A stretch of 63,016 bases of DNA from JACQAI01 sp035507915 (GTDB lineage: Bacteria > Pseudomonadota > Alphaproteobacteria > Elsterales > Elsteraceae). Shown here piece by piece: positions 15,474-23,917 of the stretch. The notes beneath the pieces are model-generated. The model was not told the DNA's origin. It saw nothing but the letters and a program-made list of their open reading frames with translations, and did not search any database. The position numbers and the translations under genes were made by a program. How positions within the stretch are numbered: position 1 is the stretch's first letter; each line of letters starts with the position of its first letter. The stretch spans positions 1 through 63,016 of the forward strand of contig DATJNS010000176.1 in assembly GCA_035507915.1 (NCBI GenBank). The letters are read 5' to 3'.

Positions 15474-16763
15474 ATGGACAGGATTCGCATCCGCGGCGGC
15501 CGCCCCCTCAGCGGCGCGATCCCGATCAGCGGCGCCAAGAATGCAGCGCTGCCCCTGATGACGGCGAGCCTGCTGACCGACGAGACGCTGACCCTGGCCA
15601 ATCTGCCGCATCTGGCCGACATCGCGACGCTCGCCAGCTTGCTGGCCCAACACGGCGTCTCGATCGAGATGCGCGGCGGCGCGCCCAACGGCGGCTACGC
15701 CGGGCGGGTGCTGGCGCTGACCGCGCGCGACATCACCAACACGACCGCGCCCTACGACCTGGTGCGCAAGATGCGCGCGTCGTTCCTGGTGCTCGGGCCG
15801 CTGGTCGCGCGCTGCGGCGAGGCGCGCGTGTCGCTGCCCGGCGGCTGCGGCATCGGCACCCGGCCGGTCGATCTGCACATCAAGGGCCTGACCCAGCTGG
15901 GCGCGCGGATCGAGCTGACCGAGGGCTACATCCAGGCCAGCGCGCCCGACGGTCTCATCGGCGCGCGCGTCGTGTTCCCGCAGGTCTCCGTCGGCGCGAC
16001 CGAGAACCTCCTGATGGCGGCGACCCTAGCCAAGGGCGAGACGGTGCTGGTCAATGCCGCGCGCGAGCCCGAGGTCGCCGATCTGGCGTACTGCCTGGTC
16101 GCCATGGGCGCCGAGATCGACGGCATCGGCACCGACACCCTGCGCATCGTCGGCCGGGAGCGCCTGCACGGCGCGCAGCACACCGTGATCGCCGACCGCA
16201 TCGAGGCCGGGACCTACGCCATGGCGGCGGCGATCACCGCGGGCGAGGTCGAGCTGCTCGGCATCCAGCCCGATGCGCTCTCGGCGGTGATCGAGAAGCT
16301 CCAGGAGGCCGGCGTCATGATCGCCGCGACCGAGCGCGGCCTGCGCGTCAGCCGGGTCAACCGCGGCCTCGACGGCGTCGACGTCATGACCGAGCCTTAT
16401 CCGGGTTTTCCGACCGATCTGCAGGCCCAGATCATGGCCTTGATGGCGACCTCGGGCGGCGCCTCGATGATCACCGAGACGATCTTCGAGAACCGCTTCA
16501 TGCACGTTCTCGAGCTCAACCGCATGGGCGCCAACATCAACGTGCATCAGGCCTCCGCCATGGTGCGCGGGGTGCCCAAGCTGACCGGCGCGCCCGTGAT
16601 GGCGACCGATCTGCGCGCCTCGGTGAGCCTGGTGCTCGCAGGGCTGGCGGCCGAAGGCGAGACCATGGTGCACCGCGTCTATCATCTCGACCGCGGCTAC
16701 GAGCGCCTCGAGGAGAAGCTGGCGGCGTGCGGCGCCGACATCGAGCGGGTGCGCGACAATTGA
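15474..16763 (+). CDS. murA: UDP-N-acetylglucosamine 1-carboxyvinyltransferase
   Basis: This 429-residue cytosolic enzyme transfers the enolpyruvyl group of phosphoenolpyruvate to UDP-GlcNAc, the first committed step of peptidoglycan synthesis. The family signature SGAKNAALPLM is at residues 19-29, and the catalytic Cys is C125 in PGGCGIGTRPVDLH, so fosfomycin sensitivity is expected at this residue. The C-terminal half includes PTDLQAQIMALM and ENRFMHVLELNRMGA. Length is normal. It opens a tight run of core genes: the DUF2948 gene begins with a TTG that overlaps its stop codon. Confidence 0.98.
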   Translation: MDRIRIRGGRPLSGAIPISGAKNAALPLMTASLLTDETLTLANLPHLADIATLASLLAQHGVSIEMRGGAPNGGYAGRVLALTARDITNTTAPYDLVRKMRASFLVLGPLVARCGEARVSLPGGCGIGTRPVDLHIKGLTQLGARIELTEGYIQASAPDGLIGARVVFPQVSVGATENLLMAATLAKGETVLVNAAREPEVADLAYCLVAMGAEIDGIGTDTLRIVGRERLHGAQHTVIADRIEAGTYAMAAAITAGEVELLGIQPDALSAVIEKLQEAGVMIAATERGLRVSRVNRGLDGVDVMTEPYPGFPTDLQAQIMALMATSGGASMITETIFENRFMHVLELNRMGANINVHQASAMVRGVPKLTGAPVMATDLRASVSLVLAGLAAEGETMVHRVYHLDRGYERLEEKLAACGADIERVRDN

Positions 16764-17203
16764 GCGAACGTCTCAAATTGCGCGCGCGCGACGCCGACGA
16801 CCTGCAAGTGCTGTCCGCCTGCCTGCAGGACGCCATCCTGCCGATCTCCGACCTGGCCTGGGAACGCGAGGCACGGCGCTTCGTCATGGTCGCCAACCGC
16901 TTCTGCTGGGAGCGCGTCGACGACCGTCACGACGCCTTCGACCGGGTCAATTGCGGCGTCACGTTCGAGACCGTCAACGCCGTCAAGCTGCGCCGCATCG
17001 ACCGGCGCGACCGCAGCCTGATGCTGAGCCTCTTGACCATCGATCTGGAGCCGCTGCCGACGGGCATTGCCTTGACGCTCCTGTGCGCCGACAACCGCGA
17101 CATCCGGCTCGAGGCCGACACGCTCGCGGTCCAGCTCGAGGATTTCGACGGACCGTGGCCGACCCGCAACCGGCCGTCGCATCTGCTGGGCGAACCGTCA
17201 TGA
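16760..17203 (+). CDS. DUF2948 family protein
   Basis: The protein has 147 residues from a TTG at 16760 that overlaps the murA stop (TTGA); a GTG at 16727 inside murA is possible but less likely. The opening LKLRARDADDLQVLSACLQDA is characteristic of DUF2948, found almost only in alphaproteobacteria between murA and hisG or hisD. No function is known. It lacks signal peptide and membrane segments. Its stop overlaps the hisG start (ATGA), showing translational coupling in the operon. Confidence 0.85.
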   Translation: MSERLKLRARDADDLQVLSACLQDAILPISDLAWEREARRFVMVANRFCWERVDDRHDAFDRVNCGVTFETVNAVKLRRIDRRDRSLMLSLLTIDLEPLPTGIALTLLCADNRDIRLEADTLAVQLEDFDGPWPTRNRPSHLLGEPS

Positions 17204-17937
17204 GCGGCGCACGCATCGCCGACCCGAAGGCGCGTGCGGCGCGCGGCGATACCGTATCGACGGCGCCGACGGCACCGTCGACCAAGATCGTGCTGGCGCT
17301 GCCCAAGGGTCGCATCCTCGCCGAGGTGATGCCGCTGCTGGCGCGCGCCGGCATCGAGCCGGAGGCGGAGTTCGCCGACGAGGACAGCCGCAAGCTGCAG
17401 TTCCGGACCAACGAGCCCGACCTCGAGATCGTGCGCGTGCGCAGCTTCGACGTCGCGACCTTCGTCGCGTTCGGCGGCGCCCAGCTCGGCATCGCCGGCA
17501 ACGACGTGCTGATGGAGTTCAACTATCCCGAGATCTACGCGCCGCTCGACCTCAAGATCGGGCGCTGCCGGCTCGTGGTCGCGGAGCCGGCCGAGCTGGT
17601 CGTCCAGGACGAGCCGCGCGAGTGGAGCCACGTTCGGGTCGCCACCAAATATCCCGAGATCACGCGCGCGCATTTCGCGGCGCGTGGCGTTCAGGCCGAA
17701 TGCATCAAGCTCAACGGCGCGCTCGAGCTCGCACCGGCGCTCGGGCTGTGCCCGCGCATCGTCGATCTGGTCGCAACCGGCGCGACCTTGCGCGCCAACC
17801 GATTGGTCGAGGTCGAGCGCATCGCCGACATCACGGCCCGGCTGGCGGTGAACCGCACCGCGCTGAAGACGCGCCCGGACCAGATGATGGCGTGGATCGA
17901 ACGCTTCTCGCGGGCTTGCAATGCCGCGCCGTCTTGA
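17200..17937 (+). CDS. hisG: ATP phosphoribosyltransferase, short-form catalytic subunit
   Basis: HisG catalyses the first step of histidine synthesis, joining ATP and PRPP. This 245-residue protein has the family motifs LALPKGRILAEVMPLL, GIAGNDVLME and the PRPP loop region LNGALELAPALGLCPRIVDLVATGATL. It lacks the C-terminal regulatory domain of long HisG, so it is the short form that needs HisZ for activity and feedback control; no hisZ is in the window. The N-terminal 27 residues are an unusual low-complexity extension (Ala, Thr, Pro), so true initiation may be further in. It starts at an ATGA overlap and overlaps hisD by 17 bp. Confidence 0.96.
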   Translation: MSGARIADPKARAARGDTVSTAPTAPSTKIVLALPKGRILAEVMPLLARAGIEPEAEFADEDSRKLQFRTNEPDLEIVRVRSFDVATFVAFGGAQLGIAGNDVLMEFNYPEIYAPLDLKIGRCRLVVAEPAELVVQDEPREWSHVRVATKYPEITRAHFAARGVQAECIKLNGALELAPALGLCPRIVDLVATGATLRANRLVEVERIADITARLAVNRTALKTRPDQMMAWIERFSRACNAAPS

Positions 17938-19222
17938 TTTCGCCGATCCGGGCTTCGACGTCGCGTTCGCGCGGGTGCTCGACGCCAAGCGCGAGAGCGC
18001 CGAGGACGTCGACGACGCCGTCAAGGCGATCCTGGCCGACGTGCGCGCGCGCGGCGACGCGGCCGTCGTCGAGTGCACGCGCCGCTTCGACCGCGTCGAG
18101 CTGACGCCGGACCGGTTCCGCGTCGACGCGGCGGAGATCGACGCGGCGACCGCGGCGTGCGCTCCCGACACGCTCGCGGCCCTCGCGCTCGCCGCCAAGC
18201 GCATCGAGGCGTTCCATCGCCGCCAGCTGCCGGTCGACACCACCGAGCGCGACGAGCATGGCACCCTCTTGGGCTCGGTGTGGCATCCGATCGAGGCGGT
18301 CGGCCTCTACGTGCCGGGCGGTACCGCCGCCTATCCGAGCTCGGTCCTGATGAACGCGCTGCCGGCGCGGGTCGCCGAGGTGCCGCGCCTCGTCATGGTG
18401 GTGCCGGCGCCCGACGGCGCGATCAATCCGCTGGTGCTGGCGGCGGCGCGGCACGTCGGCGTGACGGAAATCTACCGGATCGGCGGCGCTCAGGCGATCG
18501 GCGCGCTCGCCTTCGGCACTGCGACGATTGCGCCGGTCGACAAGATCGTCGGGCCGGGCAACGCCTACGTGGCCGCCGCCAAGCGGCAGGTCTACGGCAT
18601 CGTCGGCATCGACGCGATCGCCGGGCCGTCGGAGATCCTGGTGGTCGCCGATCGCCAGAACGACCCGACTTGGATCGCCGCCGACCTGTTGAGCCAGGCC
18701 GAGCACGACCGCTCGGCCCAGGCGATCCTGATCACCGACGACGCGGCGTTCGCCGACCGCGTCGCCGCGGCGGTCGAGGATCACCTGAAGACCTTGCCGC
18801 GCGCCGGCATCGCGGCCGACAGCTGGGACCGGCACGGCCTCATCATCACGGTGCCGGCGCTCGACCGGGCGGTCGCGCTGGTCGACCGCATCGCGCCCGA
18901 GCATCTCGAGCTCGCAATCGAGGCGCCCGAGGCGCTGGCGCGGCGCATCCGCAACGCCGGCGCGATTTTCCTCGGCCGCTACACGCCCGAGGCGGTCGGC
19001 GACTACGTCGCCGGGCCGAACCACGTATTGCCGACCGGGCGCACGGCGCGCTTCTCGTCGGGCTTGAGCGTTCTCGATTTCATGAAGCGCACCTCGATCG
19101 TCGGCTGCGACGCCGGCGCGCTGGCCGCGATTGGCCCGGCCGCGATCACCCTCGCCGAGGCCGAGGGACTCGACGCGCATGCGCGCTCGATCGCAATCCG
19201 GCTCAACCGGCGGGGCGCCTAG
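17921..19222 (+). CDS. hisD: Histidinol dehydrogenase
   Basis: This 433-residue zinc enzyme performs the last two steps of histidine synthesis, oxidising L-histidinol to L-histidine with two NAD+. Diagnostic segments are VGLYVPGGTAAYPSSVLM, IYRIGGAQAIGALAFGT, KIVGPGNAYVAAAKR, IDAIAGPSEILV with SQAEHD (zinc and catalytic residues), and the C-terminal GDYVAGPNHVLPT. Length is normal. It starts inside the end of hisG (17-bp overlap) in a different frame, so translation is coupled. The UPF0262 gene follows after 11 bp. Confidence 0.98.
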   Translation: MPRRLDFADPGFDVAFARVLDAKRESAEDVDDAVKAILADVRARGDAAVVECTRRFDRVELTPDRFRVDAAEIDAATAACAPDTLAALALAAKRIEAFHRRQLPVDTTERDEHGTLLGSVWHPIEAVGLYVPGGTAAYPSSVLMNALPARVAEVPRLVMVVPAPDGAINPLVLAAARHVGVTEIYRIGGAQAIGALAFGTATIAPVDKIVGPGNAYVAAAKRQVYGIVGIDAIAGPSEILVVADRQNDPTWIAADLLSQAEHDRSAQAILITDDAAFADRVAAAVEDHLKTLPRAGIAADSWDRHGLIITVPALDRAVALVDRIAPEHLELAIEAPEALARRIRNAGAIFLGRYTPEAVGDYVAGPNHVLPTGRTARFSSGLSVLDFMKRTSIVGCDAGALAAIGPAAITLAEAEGLDAHARSIAIRLNRRGA

Positions 19223-19233
19223 GGAGCGCGCGG

Positions 19234-19722
19234 GTGGCGACGCCGCCGGCCGATCCGTCCAAGCGCATCGCCCGCCTCGATCTCGACGAGCGCACCGTGC
19301 TGCGTCGCAACCCCGATGTCGAGCACGAGCGCTCGGTCGCGATCTTCGACCTGCTGGAGGAGAACCGCTTCAGCCCGGTCGGCCACGAGGGCGGGCCCTA
19401 CCATCTGCGCCTCGGCATCGCGGACAACAGTCTGGTCTTCGACATTCGCGACGTCGCCGATCAGCCGGTCGACCGCGTGACCCTGTCGCTCGCGTCGTTC
19501 CGCGGCATCGTCAAGGACTACTTCATGGTGTGCGAGAGCTACTACGCGGCGATCCGTCAGGCGACGCCGAGTCAGATCGAGGCGATCGACATGGGGCGCC
19601 GGGGTCTGCACAACGAGGGCTCCGAGCTGCTCCGCGAGCGGCTGAGCGAAAAGGTCGAGATCGACTTCGACACCGCGCGGCGGCTCTTCACCCTGATCTG
19701 CGTCCTGCACATCCGAGGCTGA
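19234..19722 (+). CDS. UPF0262 family protein
   Basis: This 162-residue protein from a GTG at 19234 has the family-typical segments SVAIFDLLEENRF, PYHLRLGIADNSLVFDIR, SLASFRGIVKDYFMVCESYYAAIR and IEAIDMGRRGLHNEGS. UPF0262 is restricted to alphaproteobacteria and usually sits between hisD and the small phosphatase gene, exactly as here. No catalytic residues or function are known. It has no signal peptide or membrane helix. Confidence 0.92.
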   Translation: MATPPADPSKRIARLDLDERTVLRRNPDVEHERSVAIFDLLEENRFSPVGHEGGPYHLRLGIADNSLVFDIRDVADQPVDRVTLSLASFRGIVKDYFMVCESYYAAIRQATPSQIEAIDMGRRGLHNEGSELLRERLSEKVEIDFDTARRLFTLICVLHIRG

Positions 19723-19730
19723 GGCCAGCG

Positions 19731-20192
19731 ATGGTTCAACGATCGGGCCCGACCGATCCGCAAAGCGTGCTGTTCCTATGCAGCCGCAACACGATCCGCT
19801 CGCCGATGGCGGCGGCGCTGCTCGGGCATCTGCGCGGCAGGCGGATCCACGTGCAGTCGGCCGGCATCCGGGAGGGGTCGGAGGTCGACGGGTTTGCGGT
19901 CGCGGTGATGGGCGAGCTCGGCCTCGACATCGCCGCGCATCAGCCTCAGAGCCTCGCCGACCTCGACGACCGGTCGTTCGAGCTGATCGTCAGCCTGTCT
20001 CCAGAGGCCCATCACCAGGCCCTCGAGCTCACGCGCACGGAGGCCGTTGCGGTCGAGTATTGGCCGATCCCCGATCCGACCGTGATCGAAGGGTCGCGCG
20101 AGCGCCGACTCGACGCCTATCGCGCGGTGCGCGACGCCCTCATGGAGCGCATCCGCGCGCGCTTCCCGGCACCGCTGATCCCCCAGCACTAG
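19731..20192 (+). CDS. Low-molecular-weight protein-tyrosine-phosphatase-like protein
   Basis: This 153-residue protein has the phosphatase loop near its N-terminus: SVLFLCSRNTIRSPMA, with C17-x5-R23-S. The general-acid Asp is in WPIPDPTV near residue 110. It lacks the extra cysteines of thioredoxin-type arsenate reductases, so a phosphatase (or phosphatase-like) role is favoured over arsenate reduction. The canonical CTGNICRS loop is changed to CSRNTIRS. It lies 8 bp after UPF0262, the usual alphaproteobacterial place for this gene. The protein substrate is unknown. Confidence 0.85.
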   Translation: MVQRSGPTDPQSVLFLCSRNTIRSPMAAALLGHLRGRRIHVQSAGIREGSEVDGFAVAVMGELGLDIAAHQPQSLADLDDRSFELIVSLSPEAHHQALELTRTEAVAVEYWPIPDPTVIEGSRERRLDAYRAVRDALMERIRARFPAPLIPQH

Positions 20193-20304
20193 AGCGGGGA
20201 AATGCTTGACCTCGGACGGTCGGCGGTTCACCTAATGACCGCCTGCACTGCCCGCTGATACGGCCGAGCGGGCGGTGGTGGACCACGCCGACGAGAGAGG
20301 GGCG

Positions 20305-20523
20305 ATGGCGAAAGATGACGTGATTGAGTTTTCCGGGACCGTCAGCGAGCTTCTGCCCAATGCCATGTTCCGAGTTCGCCTGGACAACCATCACGAGGTG
20401 CTGGCCCATACCTCGGGCAAGATGCGCAAGAACCGCATCCGCGTTCTTGCCGGCGATCGCGTCAACGTCGAGATGACGCCGTACGATTTGACCAAGGGTC
20501 GTATCACGTTTCGCTTCAAATAA
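20305..20523 (+). CDS. infA: Translation initiation factor IF-1
   Basis: This 72-residue OB-fold protein starts MAKDDVIEFSGTVSELLPNA and contains the family segments MFRVRLDNHHEVLAHTSGKM and RIRVLAGDRVNVEMTPYDL. It binds the ribosomal A site during initiation. The ATG at 20305 was chosen from the family N-terminus; an upstream in-frame start would add ten non-conserved residues. The frame ends directly against the maf start codon. The 112-bp gap before it holds TTGACC at 20206-20211, which may be part of its own promoter. Confidence 0.98.
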   Translation: MAKDDVIEFSGTVSELLPNAMFRVRLDNHHEVLAHTSGKMRKNRIRVLAGDRVNVEMTPYDLTKGRITFRFK

Positions 20524-21225
20524 GTGGGACGCGTGGCCAAGCGAGCGCACGCTGAGCTCGATGATCGGCCGCCGGCGATCCGGGAGGCCGGCTGGGCGCG
20601 CGGCGTGCCGCAAGCCGCACCGGCGCAACGTCTCGTGCTCGCATCGGCCTCGCCGCGCCGGCTTGCCCTGCTGGCCCAGATCGGCGTCGTGCCCGACGCC
20701 GTCGATGCCGCCGACCTCGACGAGACGCCGCGCAAGGACGAGCCGCCGGCCGCGCACGCGGCGCGGCTCGCCGGCGCCAAGGCGGCGCGCGTCGTCACGC
20801 GCCAACCGGGCGCCTTCGTGCTGGCGGCTGACACGGTCGTCGCGGTCGGCCGGCGCATCCTGCCCAAGGCCGAGGACGTCGCCGATGCGCAGCGCTGCCT
20901 CGCCCTGCTGTCGGGCCGACGCCACCGCGTGTTCGGCGGCATCGTGCTGATCGATCCGGCCGGGCGCGAGCGGCGCCGTCTGGTGCGCTCCGACGTGCTG
21001 ATGAAGCGCCTGTCGGACGCCGAGATCGCCGACTATCTCGCCAGCGGGGAGTGGCACGGCAAGGCGGGCGGCTATGCCATCCAGGGGCGCGCGGCGACGT
21101 TCGTGCGCGCCATCCACGGGTCGTACTCGAACATCGTCGGGCTGCCGCTGTTCGAGACGGCGGCGTTGCTCGGCGGCGCGGGGTTCCGGTTGCCCGGCGC
21201 CGATAGGAAGATCTCGGGTCAATAA
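20524..21225 (+). CDS. maf: Maf-family nucleotide pyrophosphatase
   Basis: This 233-residue protein has the Maf signature LVLASASPRRLALL at about residues 38-51, the catalytic Asp region FVLAADTVVAVGRRILPK, and IQGRAATFVRAIHGSYSNIVGLPL. Maf proteins hydrolyse non-canonical or canonical NTPs (dTTP/UTP or m7GTP-type subclasses) and affect septation. The N-terminus is about 30 residues longer than usual when the GTG touching the infA stop is used; a GTG at 20605 would give normal length. The position after infA and before rng and yacG is the usual alphaproteobacterial order. Confidence 0.95.
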   Translation: MGRVAKRAHAELDDRPPAIREAGWARGVPQAAPAQRLVLASASPRRLALLAQIGVVPDAVDAADLDETPRKDEPPAAHAARLAGAKAARVVTRQPGAFVLAADTVVAVGRRILPKAEDVADAQRCLALLSGRRHRVFGGIVLIDPAGRERRRLVRSDVLMKRLSDAEIADYLASGEWHGKAGGYAIQGRAATFVRAIHGSYSNIVGLPLFETAALLGGAGFRLPGADRKISGQ

Positions 21226-21245
21226 ATCTCAGGGGAGGCTTCGTC

Positions 21246-22643
21246 GTGATCGATCCGGCGGAGGGACTGTTGATCTCGGTGTCACCCGGTGAAACCCGCA
21301 TCGCGCTGATCGAGGGCGGGCGACTTGCGGAGCTGTGGATCGATCGGGTCGCCGATCGCAGCCGCGTCGGCGACGTATTCCGCGGCCGCGTCGGGAAGGT
21401 CGATGCCGGCCTGCAGGGCGCCTTCGTCGACCTGGGGGCCCCGGGTACGGGATTCCTCGGCTTCGAGGGCGGCGGATCGCGCGTGCGCGAGGGCGACGCC
21501 GTAACGGTGCAGGTCGTGCGCGATGCCGAGGACGGCAAGTCGCTCGGTCTGCGCACGCGCATCGAGCTCGGCGGCCGGCTCGTCGTGTTCAACCCGATCG
21601 GCGGCGAGATCGCGGTGTCGCGGCGCATCCCGGCGGCGAACGAGCGCGAGCGGCTGCGCACCGTGCTGCTCGACGCCGCGATCGGCGACGAGGGCTGGCT
21701 CGCGCGCACCGCCGCGGCCGGCGTCGGCGACGACGAAGTGATCGACGAGATGGAGGAGCTGCGCGCGGCGGTCGCCGAATGGCCGAGCCAGACCACGGTG
21801 CCGTGCCTGCTCTACCGCGAGCCCGACGCCGTGAGCCGTGCGTTGCGCGATCTCACCTACGAGGGCATGACCGCGATCCTGGTCGACGACGGGCCGACCC
21901 TGACCGCGGCGCGCCGCTACGCCGAGACGCATTTCCCCGATCTGGTGCCGCTGATCGTGCGCTACGACGGCCGCGAGGCGCTGCTCGCGCGCGTCGAGGA
22001 CGAGCTCGCGCGCGGGCTTGCCCGCCGCATCATGCTGCCGGGTGGCGGCGCGCTGACCTTCGACAGCACGACGGCGCTGACGGCGGTCGACGTCGACTTC
22101 GGCTCGGCGCCGGGGGTCGGCCGACGCAACCCGGTCGACATCAATCTCGCCGCCGCCGACGAGATCGCCCGCCAGATCCGCCTGCGCGACATCGGCGGCC
22201 TGATCGTGATCGACTTCATCCGCATGCGCGACCGTGCCGATCGCGACCGCCTGATCGAGACCATGGCGGCGGCCGTCGAGCACGACCGGCTGCCGGTCCA
22301 GGTGATGGGCATGACGCGCGCCGGCCTGGTCGAGATCCTGCGGCCGCGCGGCCGCGTCGGGCTGCGCACGCTGATGGAGCGCGCGTGCCCGGTGTGCGAG
22401 GGCACCGGGGCGACGCCGGCGCCCGCGGCCGCGGCGCTCGAGGCGCTGCGCCGCGTCGTGGCCGCCGGACCCGGGCGGGCGGCGTCGATCGCCGCGGCGC
22501 CCGACGTCGCCCAGGCGCTCGCGGAGTCCGGAGCGGCGCCGATCGCCGAGGCCGGGACGCTGATCGGCGGGACGATCACGGTGGAGACCGACGACAGCCT
22601 GTTGCCCGGCACGTTCGAGATCCGGGGCGAAGGTCGAGGCTGA
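21246..22643 (+). CDS. rng: Ribonuclease E/G family protein
   Basis: This 465-residue protein has the RNase G size, without the long degradosome scaffold of RNase E. An S1-like domain opens the protein (GDVFRGRVGKVDAGLQGAFVDLG), followed by the catalytic region with metal-binding aspartates in TALTAVDVDFG and GGLIVIDFIRM, and the zinc-link motif CPVCEG. It cleaves single-stranded AU-rich RNA in rRNA maturation and mRNA decay. The GTG at 21246 has a good GGGGAGG site. It sits between maf and yacG in the core block. Confidence 0.94.
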   Translation: MIDPAEGLLISVSPGETRIALIEGGRLAELWIDRVADRSRVGDVFRGRVGKVDAGLQGAFVDLGAPGTGFLGFEGGGSRVREGDAVTVQVVRDAEDGKSLGLRTRIELGGRLVVFNPIGGEIAVSRRIPAANERERLRTVLLDAAIGDEGWLARTAAAGVGDDEVIDEMEELRAAVAEWPSQTTVPCLLYREPDAVSRALRDLTYEGMTAILVDDGPTLTAARRYAETHFPDLVPLIVRYDGREALLARVEDELARGLARRIMLPGGGALTFDSTTALTAVDVDFGSAPGVGRRNPVDINLAAADEIARQIRLRDIGGLIVIDFIRMRDRADRDRLIETMAAAVEHDRLPVQVMGMTRAGLVEILRPRGRVGLRTLMERACPVCEGTGATPAPAAAALEALRRVVAAGPGRAASIAAAPDVAQALAESGAAPIAEAGTLIGGTITVETDDSLLPGTFEIRGEGRG

Positions 22644-22649
22644 GCGCCG

Positions 22650-22844
22650 ATGAGCGATAGCGGCACCGCCAGACCCTGTCCGATCTGCGGCCGGCCGGTC
22701 GTCGATCCGGCGCATCGCCCGTTCTGCTCCGCGCGTTGCCGGCAGGTCGATCTCGGCCGCTGGCTGGGCGAGGTCTATCGTGCGCCGGCGGCTCCGGACG
22801 ACGCCAACGGCTCAGGGTCCGACGACGATGATGGAGAGGAGTGA
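22650..22844 (+). CDS. yacG: DNA gyrase inhibitor/zinc protein YacG
   Basis: This 64-residue protein has the four zinc-binding cysteines CPICGRPV and PFCSARCRQVDLGRWL, exactly as in YacG, followed by an acidic tail (SDDDDGEE). YacG binds GyrB and inhibits DNA supercoiling in Escherichia coli. It starts 6 bp after the rng stop, so it belongs to the same transcript. Length and motif spacing match the family. Confidence 0.95.
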   Translation: MSDSGTARPCPICGRPVVDPAHRPFCSARCRQVDLGRWLGEVYRAPAAPDDANGSGSDDDDGEE

Positions 22845-22848
22845 GACC

Positions 22849-23898
22849 ATGCGCTGTTACCCCGTCACCGCGTTCGGCGCGCCGCTGGTCCGCAGCGAGC
22901 GTCCGACCCCGACGCCCACCGGCACCGAGGTCCTGCTGCGGATCACCGCGTCGGGCGTCTGCCACAGCGATCTGCATCTCCTGGAGGGCAAGTTCGATCT
23001 CGGCGAGGGCGAGCATCTCGACCTCGCGCGCAGCATGAAGCTGCCGTTGACGCTCGGCCACGAGATCGCCGGCGAGGTGGTCGCGCTCGGTCCGGAGGCG
23101 CACGGCGTCAGGCTGGGCGACCGCCGGGTTGCGTTCCCCTGGATCGGCTGCGGCAGCTGCGCCATTTGCGCGCGCGGCGAGGAGCAGCTGTGCGCGCGCC
23201 CGCGCGCGCTCGGCGTCTCGACCGACGGCGGCTATGCCGATCACGTCGTGGTGCCGCACCCGCGCTATCTGCTCGACTTCGCGGGCCTGCCCGACACCGT
23301 GGCGTGCACGCTCTGCTGCTCGGGCCTGACCGCCTTCGGCGCGCTGCGCAAGGTGGTGCCGCTGGAGGCGAGCGCGCCGCTGCTCGTGATCGGCGTGGGC
23401 GGGGTCGGGCTCGCGGCGGTCAGGCTCGCCAAGCGCGTGACCGGCGTGGCGCCGCTCGCCGCCGATGTCGATCCGGCGAAGCGCGCGGCCGCGCTCGCCG
23501 CGGGCGCCGCCGCCGCGATCGATCCGGCCGAGCCGGGCGCCGCCAAGAGCTTGATCAAGGAGACCGGCGGCGGCGTTGCCGCGGCGCTCGATTTCGTCGG
23601 CGCGGCGGCCTCGGCGCAATTCGGGCTCGACGCGCTGCGCAAGGGCGGCCGCCTGGTCATCGTCGGGCTGTTCGGCGGCTCGATCCGACTCAAGCTGCCG
23701 CTCGTCCCGATGCGCGCGATCAGCATCGGCGGCTCCTACGTCGGCAGCCTGGCGGAGCTCGCCGAGCTCGTGCGTCTGGCGCAGGCCGGCGGGCTGCCGC
23801 CGATGCCCGTGCATCCGCGCCCGCTCGATACGGTGAACGCCGCGCTCGAGGACCTGCGCGCCGGCCGCATCGTCGGACGCGCGGTGCTGCAACCCTAA
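22849..23898 (+). CDS. Zinc-dependent alcohol dehydrogenase (MDR family)
   Basis: This 349-residue enzyme has the catalytic zinc ligands in GVCHSDLH and LGHEIAGEV, the structural-zinc cysteines in CGSCAICARGEEQLC, and the nucleotide fold VIGVGGVGLAAVRLAK. It is a class of NAD(P)-dependent alcohol dehydrogenase acting on primary or secondary alcohols; the substrate is unknown. The ATG at 22849 has GAGGAG upstream. It follows yacG by 4 bp and may be read through from the core operon. It is not part of the usual core gene order, so it was probably inserted between yacG and tRNA-Phe. Confidence 0.92.
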   Translation: MRCYPVTAFGAPLVRSERPTPTPTGTEVLLRITASGVCHSDLHLLEGKFDLGEGEHLDLARSMKLPLTLGHEIAGEVVALGPEAHGVRLGDRRVAFPWIGCGSCAICARGEEQLCARPRALGVSTDGGYADHVVVPHPRYLLDFAGLPDTVACTLCCSGLTAFGALRKVVPLEASAPLLVIGVGGVGLAAVRLAKRVTGVAPLAADVDPAKRAAALAAGAAAAIDPAEPGAAKSLIKETGGGVAAALDFVGAAASAQFGLDALRKGGRLVIVGLFGGSIRLKLPLVPMRAISIGGSYVGSLAELAELVRLAQAGGLPPMPVHPRPLDTVNAALEDLRAGRIVGRAVLQP

Positions 23899-23917
23899 TC
23901 GACCGACGGCGGGCGCC

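Noticed and set aside
19731..20192. Arsenate reductase ArsC
   Set aside because: Only the P-loop cysteine is present; the resolving cysteines of thioredoxin-linked ArsC are missing, and the gene order matches the LMW phosphatase-like protein.
23549..23560. TTGATCAAGG inside the alcohol dehydrogenase as an FNR site
   Set aside because: The half-sites lack the four-base spacer and lie within coding sequence.
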